Source: Bacillota bacterium
GTDB lineage: Bacteria; Bacillota; Clostridia; Christensenellales; Aristaeellaceae
Assembly (NCBI GenBank): GCA_023443705.1
Contig: JAEZTD010000092.1
Location: 1-15,639 of the forward strand
Direction: 5' to 3'
Length of the DNA: 15,639 nucleotides
A program made the translations under genes and the position numbers. Each line of letters begins with the position of its first letter. Within the stretch, counting starts at the first letter, position 1. This document shows, one piece after another, positions 1 to 6,647 of the stretch. The notes under the pieces were generated by a model, which was given only the letters and a program-made list of their open reading frames with translations, searched no databases and had not been told where the DNA came from.

Positions 1-2
1 AC

Positions 3-1076
3 CTTGAGCGATTGGATGCCAGCGGCATCCGCACGTTGCCCACGGGCGGCGTCACCTTTGAGGGAGACGGCGCGGAAGGTTTTCGCGCCAACCTGTGGCT
101 GCGAACCGCCGACAGGGTGCTGCTCGAAATGGGCCGATTTGAGGCGAAGTCCTTCGAAGCGCTCTTCGAGGGTGTGAAGGCATTGCCCTGGCCGGACTTT
201 CTGCCCCGGGACGCGGCCTTTCCGGTTCGCGCGCAGTGCGCGCGCTCCCAGCTGATGAGCCCCAGAGATTGCCAGGCCATCACGAAAAAAGCCATCGTCG
301 AGCGGCTCAAGGGCGCGTACCGCGTCGACTGGCTGCCCGAGACGGGCACGGCCTATGCGATCGACGTATCAATCCACGAGGATCAGGTGGTGGTAGCACT
401 GGACAGCTCCGGTGCGGCATTGTCGCGCAGGGGCTACCGAACCTGGAACGGCGAGGCGCCGCTTCGGGAGACGCTGGCCGCGTCCCTCGCGTTCTTGTCA
501 CCGTGGCGGCCCAGCATGCCGCTTTTGGATCCCTGTTGCGGCACCGGCACCATCCTGATCGAATCCGCGATGATCGCGCTGGACCGAGCGCCGGGCCTCA
601 CCCGCGCGTTTGACTGCGAAGCCTGGGCATTTATGCCAAAGGGTGCGATGAAAGAGATCCGCGACGAAGCCATCGGCCGCTTTGAGGCCGCGAAATCCCG
701 CCCGCTCGACATCCGCGGCTCGGACATCGATCCGGAGGCGCTGAAGCTGGCTGAGCGCCATGTGGCGCAGGCGGGGCTTGCGGGCCGGATCCGTCTGGAG
801 CAGGCGGATCTCCGGGACGTGGCGGTGGGCGAGGGCTTCGGTGCGATCATTGCAAATCCGCCCTACGGCGAGCGCCTGGGCGACCGTCGCGCCGCCCAGG
901 CGGTTGCGAAGGCACTGGGCGACCTTCAGCGGCGCTCCGGCTGGAGCCTTTCGGCGCTGACCGCCGACCGCGGCTTCGAGCGCGCCTTCGGCCGCCGGGG
1001 GGACAAGCGCCGCCGCCTGTACAACGGGCGCATCGAGTGCGAATTCATTACCTTTGCCGGAGGACATGCCAAATGA
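3..1076 (+). CDS. rlmL: THUMP-domain class I SAM-dependent RNA methyltransferase (RlmL/YpsC type), 5' partial
   Basis: Probably methylates a guanine N2 in 23S rRNA using S-adenosylmethionine, as RlmL-family enzymes do. The reading frame is open to the left edge, so the true start lies outside the window; a TTG at position 12 is internal. Counting from that TTG, residues 1-160 carry the THUMP-type RNA-binding region. The SAM-binding motif I DPCCGTGT is at 173-180, the acidic loop SDID at 237-240, and the catalytic motif IV NPPYGERLG at 282-290. The visible 354 residues are slightly short of the roughly 370-390 usual for the family, so only some 20-30 N-terminal residues seem to be missing. Its TGA overlaps the ATG of the next gene (ATGA), suggesting translational coupling. 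The exact rRNA target cannot be read from the sequence. Confidence 0.9.
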   Translation, partial: LERLDASGIRTLPTGGVTFEGDGAEGFRANLWLRTADRVLLEMGRFEAKSFEALFEGVKALPWPDFLPRDAAFPVRAQCARSQLMSPRDCQAITKKAIVERLKGAYRVDWLPETGTAYAIDVSIHEDQVVVALDSSGAALSRRGYRTWNGEAPLRETLAASLAFLSPWRPSMPLLDPCCGTGTILIESAMIALDRAPGLTRAFDCEAWAFMPKGAMKEIRDEAIGRFEAAKSRPLDIRGSDIDPEALKLAERHVAQAGLAGRIRLEQADLRDVAVGEGFGAIIANPPYGERLGDRRAAQAVAKALGDLQRRSGWSLSALTADRGFERAFGRRGDKRRRLYNGRIECEFITFAGGHAK

Positions 1077-3004
1077 TCGGAAAAGCCATATTCAGCCGCG
1101 CGCCGCTCATACAAAACCGCCTCGCGCCGCTTCCGCTCGGCGCGGTCCGCCCGGAGGGCTGGCTGCGCGAGCAGTTGGAAGCGCAGGCGCAAAAGGCCGC
1201 GGCGCTGATAAAAGAAATGCCCGCCCTCGGCGCGGACAACGCCTGGATGGGCGGCGCGGGCGACGCCAGCGCCCTCGCGCCGATGCTCCTTGACGGGCTG
1301 GTGAGTCTGGCTTGGGTGCTGGACGACGAAGGCCTTCAACAGGCGGCGCAGAAGTTTCTGGATTGGGCGTTTGACTTTCAGGATGAAGACGGATGGTTTG
1401 GCCCCGCGGAAAACCCGGACTGGTGGCCGCGCATCCTCGTCGCCCGCGCGGCGCAGGGGTACTTTACCGCCACCGCCGACAAGCGCGCGCTGGTGTTTCT
1501 GGACAAGTTCTTCCGCTTTCAGCTGGCGAACCTCGACGCAAAACCCCTCGAGGAAACCGCCACTGCCCGCGCGGCGGACAACATGCTCCTCGCGCTGTGG
1601 CTCTACAACCTGACCGGGATGAGCTATCTTCTGACCCTTGCCAAAAAACTCAAGGGCCAGTCGCTGGACTGGACGAACCACTTCCACATCTTCCCGCACA
1701 TCCGGCCGCTGGAGAAACAGCGCCCCTGGGCGGATCTCTCCCGCGTCATGGAGGCGGAGGAGCCGCTGACAGGCGCGGCCCAGCCCTATTACCGCAAAGA
1801 AGCGGCGCTTTCAAACGCCGCTAACGTGGCGGCGGGCCTCCGGGCGCCGGGCATCGTAAACCTGTTCAAGTCCGGCTTCAAGGAAGTCGGCGCGTTCAAG
1901 GTCGGCTGGCAAAAGCTGATGAAGCACCACGGCGTGGCGCTTGGCATGTTCACCGGCGACGACCATCTGGCCGGCGCGAGCCCCGCCCAGGGCGTGAACT
2001 TTGAAGCCGTGACGGAGCTTTTGACGACGCTGGAGACGCTGCTCGCCGTCAGCGCGGAGGACGCGCCGGAGTTGGGCGATCATCTCGAAAAGCTCGCGTT
2101 CAACGCGCTGCCCTCCATGAGCACGAAGGAGCCGGGTGCGTGCCAGCGGGTGGGCCAGGTCAATCAGGTGGCCGCGACCCGTGCGGAGCGCTCCTGGTAC
2201 AACGAGGATCAGGACGCGAACCTCTACGGCGTCCGGACCGGCGCGGAGTGTGCCGTGCCGCTGATTCAGGCGTGGCCAAAGTATGCCGCTTCGCTGTGGT
2301 ACGCCACGCAGGACGACGGGCTCGCCGCGGCATCCTACGCCCCCTGTCAGGTCAACTTCGTGGCGGGCGGCACGCGCGTGCGCCTCAAGGTGGATACGGC
2401 ATATCCCTTCGACACCCAGGTGACCGTCGAGGTCACGGTCAAGCGCCCGGCGGAGTTTCCGCTGTACCTGCGCATCCCGGCCTGGGCCGAACAGGCGATC
2501 ATCCGGCTTCCAGAGGGCGAACTGATGTCCCTTCGCGCCGGTGAAGCGGGCTGCGTCAGGCGCAAGTGGACCGGGAGCGAGCGGGTGACGATGGATTTGC
2601 CGATGCAGCCGCGGCTGACCCGGTGGTTTCACCAGTCGGCAGCGGTGGAGCTGGGGCCGCTTGTCATGTGCCTGAGGCCCGAGGAGGCATGGAAGAAGCT
2701 GGAGGACGGCGCCCTTGAGGTGACCGCCGGCTCTCCGTGGAACTGGGCTCTGGTGGCCGACGCCGCGATGAAGGCGGTCGTCGAGCCGGAGAAGGCCGCT
2801 GCCTTCAAGCGCGGCGGGGACGCGGCCCGGGTTCTGGCCAAGGCGGTTCCCGTGCCCGGCTGGGAAATGGAAGGCGCGAGCGCCGCGCCGCCGCCGATCC
2901 AACCCGAGGGGGACTGGCCCGGCGAGCAGGTCATCGAGCTTACGCCCTTTGGGAATTCCTCCGTACGAATTGCGCAATTTCCGACCGTTAAACTAAACGG
3001 ATAG
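1073..3004 (+). CDS. GH127-like (DUF1680, beta-L-arabinofuranosidase-type) protein with a divergent active site
   Basis: A 643-residue protein of the DUF1680/GH127-like superfamily. The ATG at 1073 is chosen because GGAGG sits about 9 nt upstream; the open frame runs further back but without a ribosome site. Family marks are PLPLGAVRPEGWLREQLEAQ (20-39), GMFTGDDHLAG (291-301), EKLAFNALP (339-347), VNQV (363-366), NLYG (383-386), QAWPKYAASLW (399-409), GLAAASYAP (416-424) and a C-terminal beta domain ending SVRIAQFP. No signal peptide is visible, so it is probably cytoplasmic. Recalled relatives carry TELC and GCCTAN, which hold the zinc ligands and nucleophilic cysteine. Here the corresponding stretches read VNFE (308-311) and AECAV (391-395), so at most one of those cysteines remains. 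It may be inactive, mechanistically different or repurposed. It overlaps the upstream methyltransferase by 4 bp and lies 12 bp before a MATE exporter. The substrate is unknown. Confidence 0.85.
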   Translation: MIGKAIFSRAPLIQNRLAPLPLGAVRPEGWLREQLEAQAQKAAALIKEMPALGADNAWMGGAGDASALAPMLLDGLVSLAWVLDDEGLQQAAQKFLDWAFDFQDEDGWFGPAENPDWWPRILVARAAQGYFTATADKRALVFLDKFFRFQLANLDAKPLEETATARAADNMLLALWLYNLTGMSYLLTLAKKLKGQSLDWTNHFHIFPHIRPLEKQRPWADLSRVMEAEEPLTGAAQPYYRKEAALSNAANVAAGLRAPGIVNLFKSGFKEVGAFKVGWQKLMKHHGVALGMFTGDDHLAGASPAQGVNFEAVTELLTTLETLLAVSAEDAPELGDHLEKLAFNALPSMSTKEPGACQRVGQVNQVAATRAERSWYNEDQDANLYGVRTGAECAVPLIQAWPKYAASLWYATQDDGLAAASYAPCQVNFVAGGTRVRLKVDTAYPFDTQVTVEVTVKRPAEFPLYLRIPAWAEQAIIRLPEGELMSLRAGEAGCVRRKWTGSERVTMDLPMQPRLTRWFHQSAAVELGPLVMCLRPEEAWKKLEDGALEVTAGSPWNWALVADAAMKAVVEPEKAAAFKRGGDAARVLAKAVPVPGWEMEGASAAPPPIQPEGDWPGEQVIELTPFGNSSVRIAQFPTVKLNG

Positions 3005-3016
3005 GGAACGTGATTT

Positions 3017-4390
3017 ATGGAACAGATCGCCCGGCAGCCGCGTAGAAGCTTTTTATCCGGCTTTCTGAAGCTGGCGTTGCCCATGATGGGGCAGACGCTC
3101 ATGATGGCGACCATGCAGGTCGTGGACAACGTGCTCGTCGGGCGGCTTCAACTGGGCGAGTACGCGATTTCCGGCGTGTCGCAGGCCAACAGGGTTTCCT
3201 TCCTGTTCCAGTTGGCGGTGTTCGGCATGGCGGGCGGGGCTTCGGCGTTCTTTGCCCAGTACTGGGGCAAGCGCGACCGGGAGGGGATTGAACGGACGCT
3301 GAACCTCAGCGTCGTCTTCGGGCTTCTGATCGCGCTTGTGTTCGCGGTTCCCTCTATCCTCATGCCGGAACGGCTGCTGGGTTTGTTGATCGCGTCGGAC
3401 AAGGCGGTCAAGATCGGCGCGGTGTATCTTCGGATTGTGGCGATCTCCTTCTTCCCCTATGCGATTTCCATGTCGATGGGTGCGTCGTTCAAGTCCACCG
3501 AGCGGGTGGTGCTGCCGATGGTCGCCAGCATCGCCGGTGTAACCATCGACGCGGTGATGAGCTATGTGCTGATCTTCGGCCGTTTCGGCGCGCCGCGGCT
3601 GGAGGTGGCGGGGGCGGCGGCAGGTTCGGTACTGGGCGTCGTGGCCGAGACGATCATTCTGGCATCGGTGGGTCTTTATAAAAAGTACATCTCCCTTTCC
3701 TCCATTTCCGCAGTTGGGCGTATACCGCGCGCTTTTGTGAAGAAGTTTATGAAGGTCGCACTGCCTGTGATGGGGAATGAATTTCTGTGGGCGCTGGGCA
3801 TTGTCGCCTATTCTGCCACCTACGGCAACATGGAAAATGCCGCAGTCGCGACGGCGGCGGTCAACATCTTCTCCAATGTGGAGGTCATGGCGTCGGTGGT
3901 TCTCCGGGGCGCGACCCAGGCCGCGGCGGTCATGATCGGCATATCCATCGGCGCGGGGCGCGAGGCGCAGGCGCGGCGGGATGCCTGGCGCGCGCTCAAG
4001 GTCAACGTGGTGATCGCCGCGCTGACGGCGGTGCCGGTGTTTTTGTTTGGCGGATGGGTGACGGACTGGTTCAAGGTGGCGGACACGACCAAATTCGCCG
4101 CGCAGCGCCTGATGCAGATCTACGCCTTTGTGCTGCCGCTGATGGCCGCCAACTCCGTGATGATCGTGGGCATATTCCGGCCAGGCGGGGACGCGACCTA
4201 CTCCATGGGCCTGGATCTGCTGCCGCTTTGGCTGGTGGGCGTGCCGCTGTCGGTGTTCGCCGCGCTCGTTCTGAAGCTCCCCGTCCAGTACGTATTTCTG
4301 GCCACGCGGTGCGAGGATCTGGTCAAGCTGGTCTTCGCGCTCAGACGGCTCAAAAGCGGCAAATGGGTGCACAACCTGGTCAAGAAATAG
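3017..4390 (+). CDS. MATE-family multidrug/cation efflux protein
   Basis: A 457-residue polytopic membrane protein of the MATE (NorM/DinF-like) family, which exports drugs or metabolites in exchange for Na+ or H+. Hydrophobicity supports about 12 helices in two similar halves. The N-terminal half has the typical GQTLMMATMQVVDNVLVGRL segment (25-44), and the second half opens near residue 240 with KVALPVMGNEFLWALG, mirroring KLALPMMGQTL near residue 18. The length is normal for the family. The ATG at 3017 has a weak AGGGA site 8-9 nt upstream, and the 12-bp gap to the GH127-like gene supports co-transcription. No drug specificity can be read from the sequence. The co-occurrence with a carbohydrate-family protein and an rRNA methyltransferase may be incidental. 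Confidence 0.93.
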   Translation: MEQIARQPRRSFLSGFLKLALPMMGQTLMMATMQVVDNVLVGRLQLGEYAISGVSQANRVSFLFQLAVFGMAGGASAFFAQYWGKRDREGIERTLNLSVVFGLLIALVFAVPSILMPERLLGLLIASDKAVKIGAVYLRIVAISFFPYAISMSMGASFKSTERVVLPMVASIAGVTIDAVMSYVLIFGRFGAPRLEVAGAAAGSVLGVVAETIILASVGLYKKYISLSSISAVGRIPRAFVKKFMKVALPVMGNEFLWALGIVAYSATYGNMENAAVATAAVNIFSNVEVMASVVLRGATQAAAVMIGISIGAGREAQARRDAWRALKVNVVIAALTAVPVFLFGGWVTDWFKVADTTKFAAQRLMQIYAFVLPLMAANSVMIVGIFRPGGDATYSMGLDLLPLWLVGVPLSVFAALVLKLPVQYVFLATRCEDLVKLVFALRRLKSGKWVHNLVKK

Positions 4391-4467
4391 GCATCGGAAA
4401 ACCCATGTGGTTTTCTGTGCAAAGGGAATCCTCTGGGGTTTCCGGGGGCGCAATGACCAAAGGAACA

Positions 4468-4500
4468 GATAACGCCACCAGTATGACTGGTGGCGTTATC
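4468..4500. terminator. Perfect 15-bp inverted repeat between convergent genes, no T-tract
   Basis: GATAACGCCACCAGT, a 3-nt loop ATG, then ACTGGTGGCGTTATC: all 15 pairs are perfect. It lies between the MATE stop (4390) and the glycosyltransferase stop (4607), where a bidirectional terminator is expected. Neither strand has a T-run after the stem, so intrinsic termination would be weak. A smaller hairpin (GAAAACC 4397-4403 with GGTTTTC 4409-4415) and an imperfect one (GGAATCC/GGTTTCC, about 4425-4443) precede it. The alternative is a dispersed intergenic repeat. Nothing else is evident in 4391-4604. Confidence 0.4.
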
Positions 4501-4604
4501 CCGTCCCCGGCGCACACGCAGCCGGGAATGATTGAAGCGCTACAAGGAGGGATGGTTTGGGGGCGGTCCCATTGGGGAAAGCCCATTAGGAATGCGGGCG
4601 TTTT

Positions 4605-5552
4605 CTATTTGTTCAGGTAGCGCTCCACGATGAACTTCGGCCGGCGCTTGACCTCGGTGTAGATCTTGCCCACATAGATGCCGATCAGTCCCAGCGCCAT
4701 CAGTTGGACGCCGCCAACAATCCATACGCTGACCATCAGAGAGGCCCATCCGGAGACGGTCTGGCCCAGGCACGCCTGGACGACGGCGTAGAGCGCCATC
4801 AGAAGGCCCAGCAGCGCGAACATGAAGCCCAGCGCGATGACCATCCGGATCGGCTTGACGCTGAAGGAGGTCACGCCCTCCACCGCGAAGGCGATCATCT
4901 TGCGCAGCGGGTACTTGGACTCGCCCGCCACCCGCTCGCCCCGGTCGTAATAAACCTGCTCGGTTTTAAAGCCCAAAAGCGGCACCATGCCCCGGAGGAA
5001 CAGGTTAACCTCGCCGAAATCCGCCAGCGCATCCAGCGCGCGGCGGCTTAAAAGCCGGTAATCGGCGTGGTCGTTCACCACGTCGGCGCCCATCGTGCGC
5101 ATGAAGCGGTAGAAGGCGTGAGCGGTCGCCCGTTTGAACGCGGTGTCGGTGTCGCGCTTTTTGCGGACGCCGTAGACCACGTCCGCGCCTTCGGCCATCT
5201 TTTCCACAAACTGCGGGATGGCGTTCACGTCGTCCTGAAGGTCCGCGTCGATGGTGACGATGGCGTCCGCTTTTTCGCGGACGGTCATCATCCCGGCCCA
5301 GAGCGCGTTCTGATGCCCTGCGTTGTGGGCCAGTTTCAGCCCTTCGACCTCGGGATGGCGCGCGGCGAGGGCTTCGATCACTTTCCAGGTCTTGTCGCGG
5401 CTGCCGTCGTCCACCAGCGTCAGGCGGCTTTGGGGATCAATCTGCCCATCCTCCGCCATCTTCTGAAGCAGCGCCACCAGCTTCGGCGCGGTGTGGGGGA
5501 GCGCCTCCTCCTCGTTGTAGCAGGGGGTGATGATGTACAGTACCGGTTTCAT
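4605..5552 (-). CDS. GT2-family polyprenyl-phosphate-type glycosyltransferase (DPM1/GtrB-like) with two C-terminal membrane helices
   Basis: A 315-residue family 2 glycosyltransferase, probably moving a sugar from a nucleotide donor to undecaprenyl phosphate at the inner face of the membrane. The GT-A fold shows ITPCYNEE (8-15), VDDGSRD (47-53), HNAGHQNALWAG (76-87) and the metal-binding DADLQDD (102-108), followed by the family's RGERVAGESKYP segment (204-215). Two hydrophobic helices follow at about 235-260 and 268-295, with a basic tail. This layout matches GtrB/DPM1/CsbB-like enzymes and their normal length. The ATG is preceded by GAAGGAG (5561-5567) at 8 nt. It begins 3 bp after the manA stop, so the two are an operon. 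The pairing makes a mannose donor possible, but the sugar cannot be read from the sequence. Confidence 0.92.
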   Translation of the reverse strand: MKPVLYIITPCYNEEEALPHTAPKLVALLQKMAEDGQIDPQSRLTLVDDGSRDKTWKVIEALAARHPEVEGLKLAHNAGHQNALWAGMMTVREKADAIVTIDADLQDDVNAIPQFVEKMAEGADVVYGVRKKRDTDTAFKRATAHAFYRFMRTMGADVVNDHADYRLLSRRALDALADFGEVNLFLRGMVPLLGFKTEQVYYDRGERVAGESKYPLRKMIAFAVEGVTSFSVKPIRMVIALGFMFALLGLLMALYAVVQACLGQTVSGWASLMVSVWIVGGVQLMALGLIGIYVGKIYTEVKRRPKFIVERYLNK

Positions 5553-5555
5553 ACT

Positions 5556-6560
5556 TTACGCTCCTTCGAAGCCCGCCACCTGACGGGTGAGGCCGCCGAT
5601 GCGCGCGGTGAGGCGCGCGCGGTCGCATGTCGCGGACAGGATCGCGGTCAGGTTTCCTTCAAGCCACGCGTCGCAGACGGCGGGGATGACCACCGTATCG
5701 CCGGAACTAAGCGCGATTGCGCCGCCGTCCCAGCCGACGACGCAGCGCCCCAGAACGGTTAAAAGCCGCATTCGGCCGCTTTCGAGGCCCATGCGCCCCG
5801 TCGCGTCCAGCCGCCACAGTTCAAAATTCCCGTCGCAAATGTATACGGTCTCCCGGCCGCCGGGGACATCAAGAGAAACGCCTTCCAGCGGCGCTCCGGG
5901 CAGCGGCCTGGCCACGTTCAGCGCGTCTTCAAGGTGCAGCGCCCGCTTCTTTCCGTCCGGGCCGGTGCGGTTCCAGTCCCACAGGCGGTAGGTCACGTCG
6001 GAGGATTGCTGGATTTCGTAAACCCGGATGCCGCCGCCCAGCGCGTGCACCAGCCCGTGGGGGATGTAGAGCACGTCTCCAGCGGACACATGCAGCCAGT
6101 TCAGCGCGTCCTCCAGCATCCCGTCATGAACGGCGCTTCGAAGGTCCGCGCCCTCCTTGAGCCCCAGCACCAGCTTCGCGCCCGGCGGCGCGTCGAGGAT
6201 CACCCAGGCCTCTGTTTTGCCGAATTTTCCGTGGTGCGCAGCGGCGTATTCGTCGCCCGGATGCACCTGAACGGACAGCATCTCCCGCGCGTCAAGCAGT
6301 TTTACAAGAAGCGGAAACGCCGCATCGCCTGAAAGGCCAGTTAGCGCCCCGCGGTACTTTTCGTAGACCGCGTCGAGCGTCCAGCCTGCCAGCGCGCCGT
6401 TTTCCACCGTGCAGGACAGGTCCGGAAGGGCCGAAACCTCCAGGCTCTCGCCGGTCAGGTCGTCCGGGATGGCCTTGCAGAACAATTCGCGAAGGCCCTC
6501 GCCACCCCAGGGGGTCGCCACGCCATGCCGGAAGACCGGCCGCATCTTCATCGGATACAA
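5556..6560 (-). CDS. manA: Class I mannose-6-phosphate isomerase (TTG start)
   Basis: Interconverts fructose-6-phosphate and mannose-6-phosphate in the cytoplasm, feeding GDP-mannose synthesis or mannose catabolism. The 334-residue zinc cupin shows QVHPGDEYA (98-106), GKTEAW (114-119) and HGLVHALGGG (168-177), giving expected zinc ligands Q98, H100, E117 and H172, then EIQQSSDVTYRLWDW (182-196). The length is near the 310-320 usual in Bacillota. I place the start at TTG (6558-6560), giving MYPMKMRPVF, because AAGGGG (6570-6575) sits 9 nt upstream. The later ATGs at 6551 and 6545 lie too far from it, and an open frame extending back to 6773 crosses the promoter. It is the first gene of a two-gene operon with the glycosyltransferase, and its promoter overlaps a palindrome shared with the divergent helicase gene. 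Confidence 0.92.
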   Translation of the reverse strand: MYPMKMRPVFRHGVATPWGGEGLRELFCKAIPDDLTGESLEVSALPDLSCTVENGALAGWTLDAVYEKYRGALTGLSGDAAFPLLVKLLDAREMLSVQVHPGDEYAAAHHGKFGKTEAWVILDAPPGAKLVLGLKEGADLRSAVHDGMLEDALNWLHVSAGDVLYIPHGLVHALGGGIRVYEIQQSSDVTYRLWDWNRTGPDGKKRALHLEDALNVARPLPGAPLEGVSLDVPGGRETVYICDGNFELWRLDATGRMGLESGRMRLLTVLGRCVVGWDGGAIALSSGDTVVIPAVCDAWLEGNLTAILSATCDRARLTARIGGLTRQVAGFEGA

Positions 6561-6573
6561 GCTATCATTCCCC

Positions 6574-6602
6574 TTGCGTTCTTTCCATATTACCGATACA
6601 AT
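6574..6602 (+). promoter_or_regulatory. Candidate sigma-A promoter for the nuclease-helicase gene
   Basis: TTGCGT (6574-6579), a 17-bp spacer, then TACAAT (6597-6602). This would start transcription near 6609, about 40 nt before the ATG at 6648. The -10 coincides with the left arm of the palindrome. It also overlaps the manA promoter on the other strand, so the two probably compete. Confidence 0.5.
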
Positions 6603-6615
6603 GGTTCCATTGTAA
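6587..6615 (-). promoter_or_regulatory. Sigma-A-type promoter for manA-glycosyltransferase
   Basis: On the minus strand, TTACAA (6610-6615), a 17-bp spacer, then TATA-like TAATAT (6587-6592). Initiation would fall near 6580, about 20 nt before the TTG start and just ahead of the AAGGGG site. Its -35 lies within the palindrome at 6597-6614. Confidence 0.6.
6597..6614. promoter_or_regulatory. Palindromic operator candidate TACAATGG-TT-CCATTGTA
   Basis: Two perfect 8-bp inverted arms are separated by 2 bp. The left arm contains the helicase promoter's -10 and the right arm the manA promoter's -35, so one bound dimer could shut both promoters. The cognate regulator is not identifiable, and no regulator gene is adjacent. 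Confidence 0.55.
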
Positions 6616-6647
6616 GTTTCCGGAGGACGGTTGTCAAGGAGGGACGG

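Noticed and set aside
1811..2977. 388-codon minus-strand frame opposite the GH127-like gene.
   Set aside because: Composition is Arg/Gly/His/Leu-rich without motifs, and the plus strand has unmistakable family marks; shadow frame.
3053..4453. Long open frame of 466 codons on the minus strand opposite the MATE gene.
   Set aside because: It is rich in His, Arg, Gln and Pro, with no family signal, no ribosome site and an exact antisense position to a clear membrane protein; a GC-rich shadow frame.
4552..4620. Small ORF of 22 codons right after AAGGAGG (4544-4550).
   Set aside because: Only 1 nt separates the ribosome-like site from the ATG, too close for initiation, there is no promoter, and it runs into the 3' end of the glycosyltransferase gene.
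5067..5762. 231-codon plus-strand frame opposite the glycosyltransferase and manA.
   Set aside because: It spans the junction of two well-supported minus-strand genes and shows no motif.
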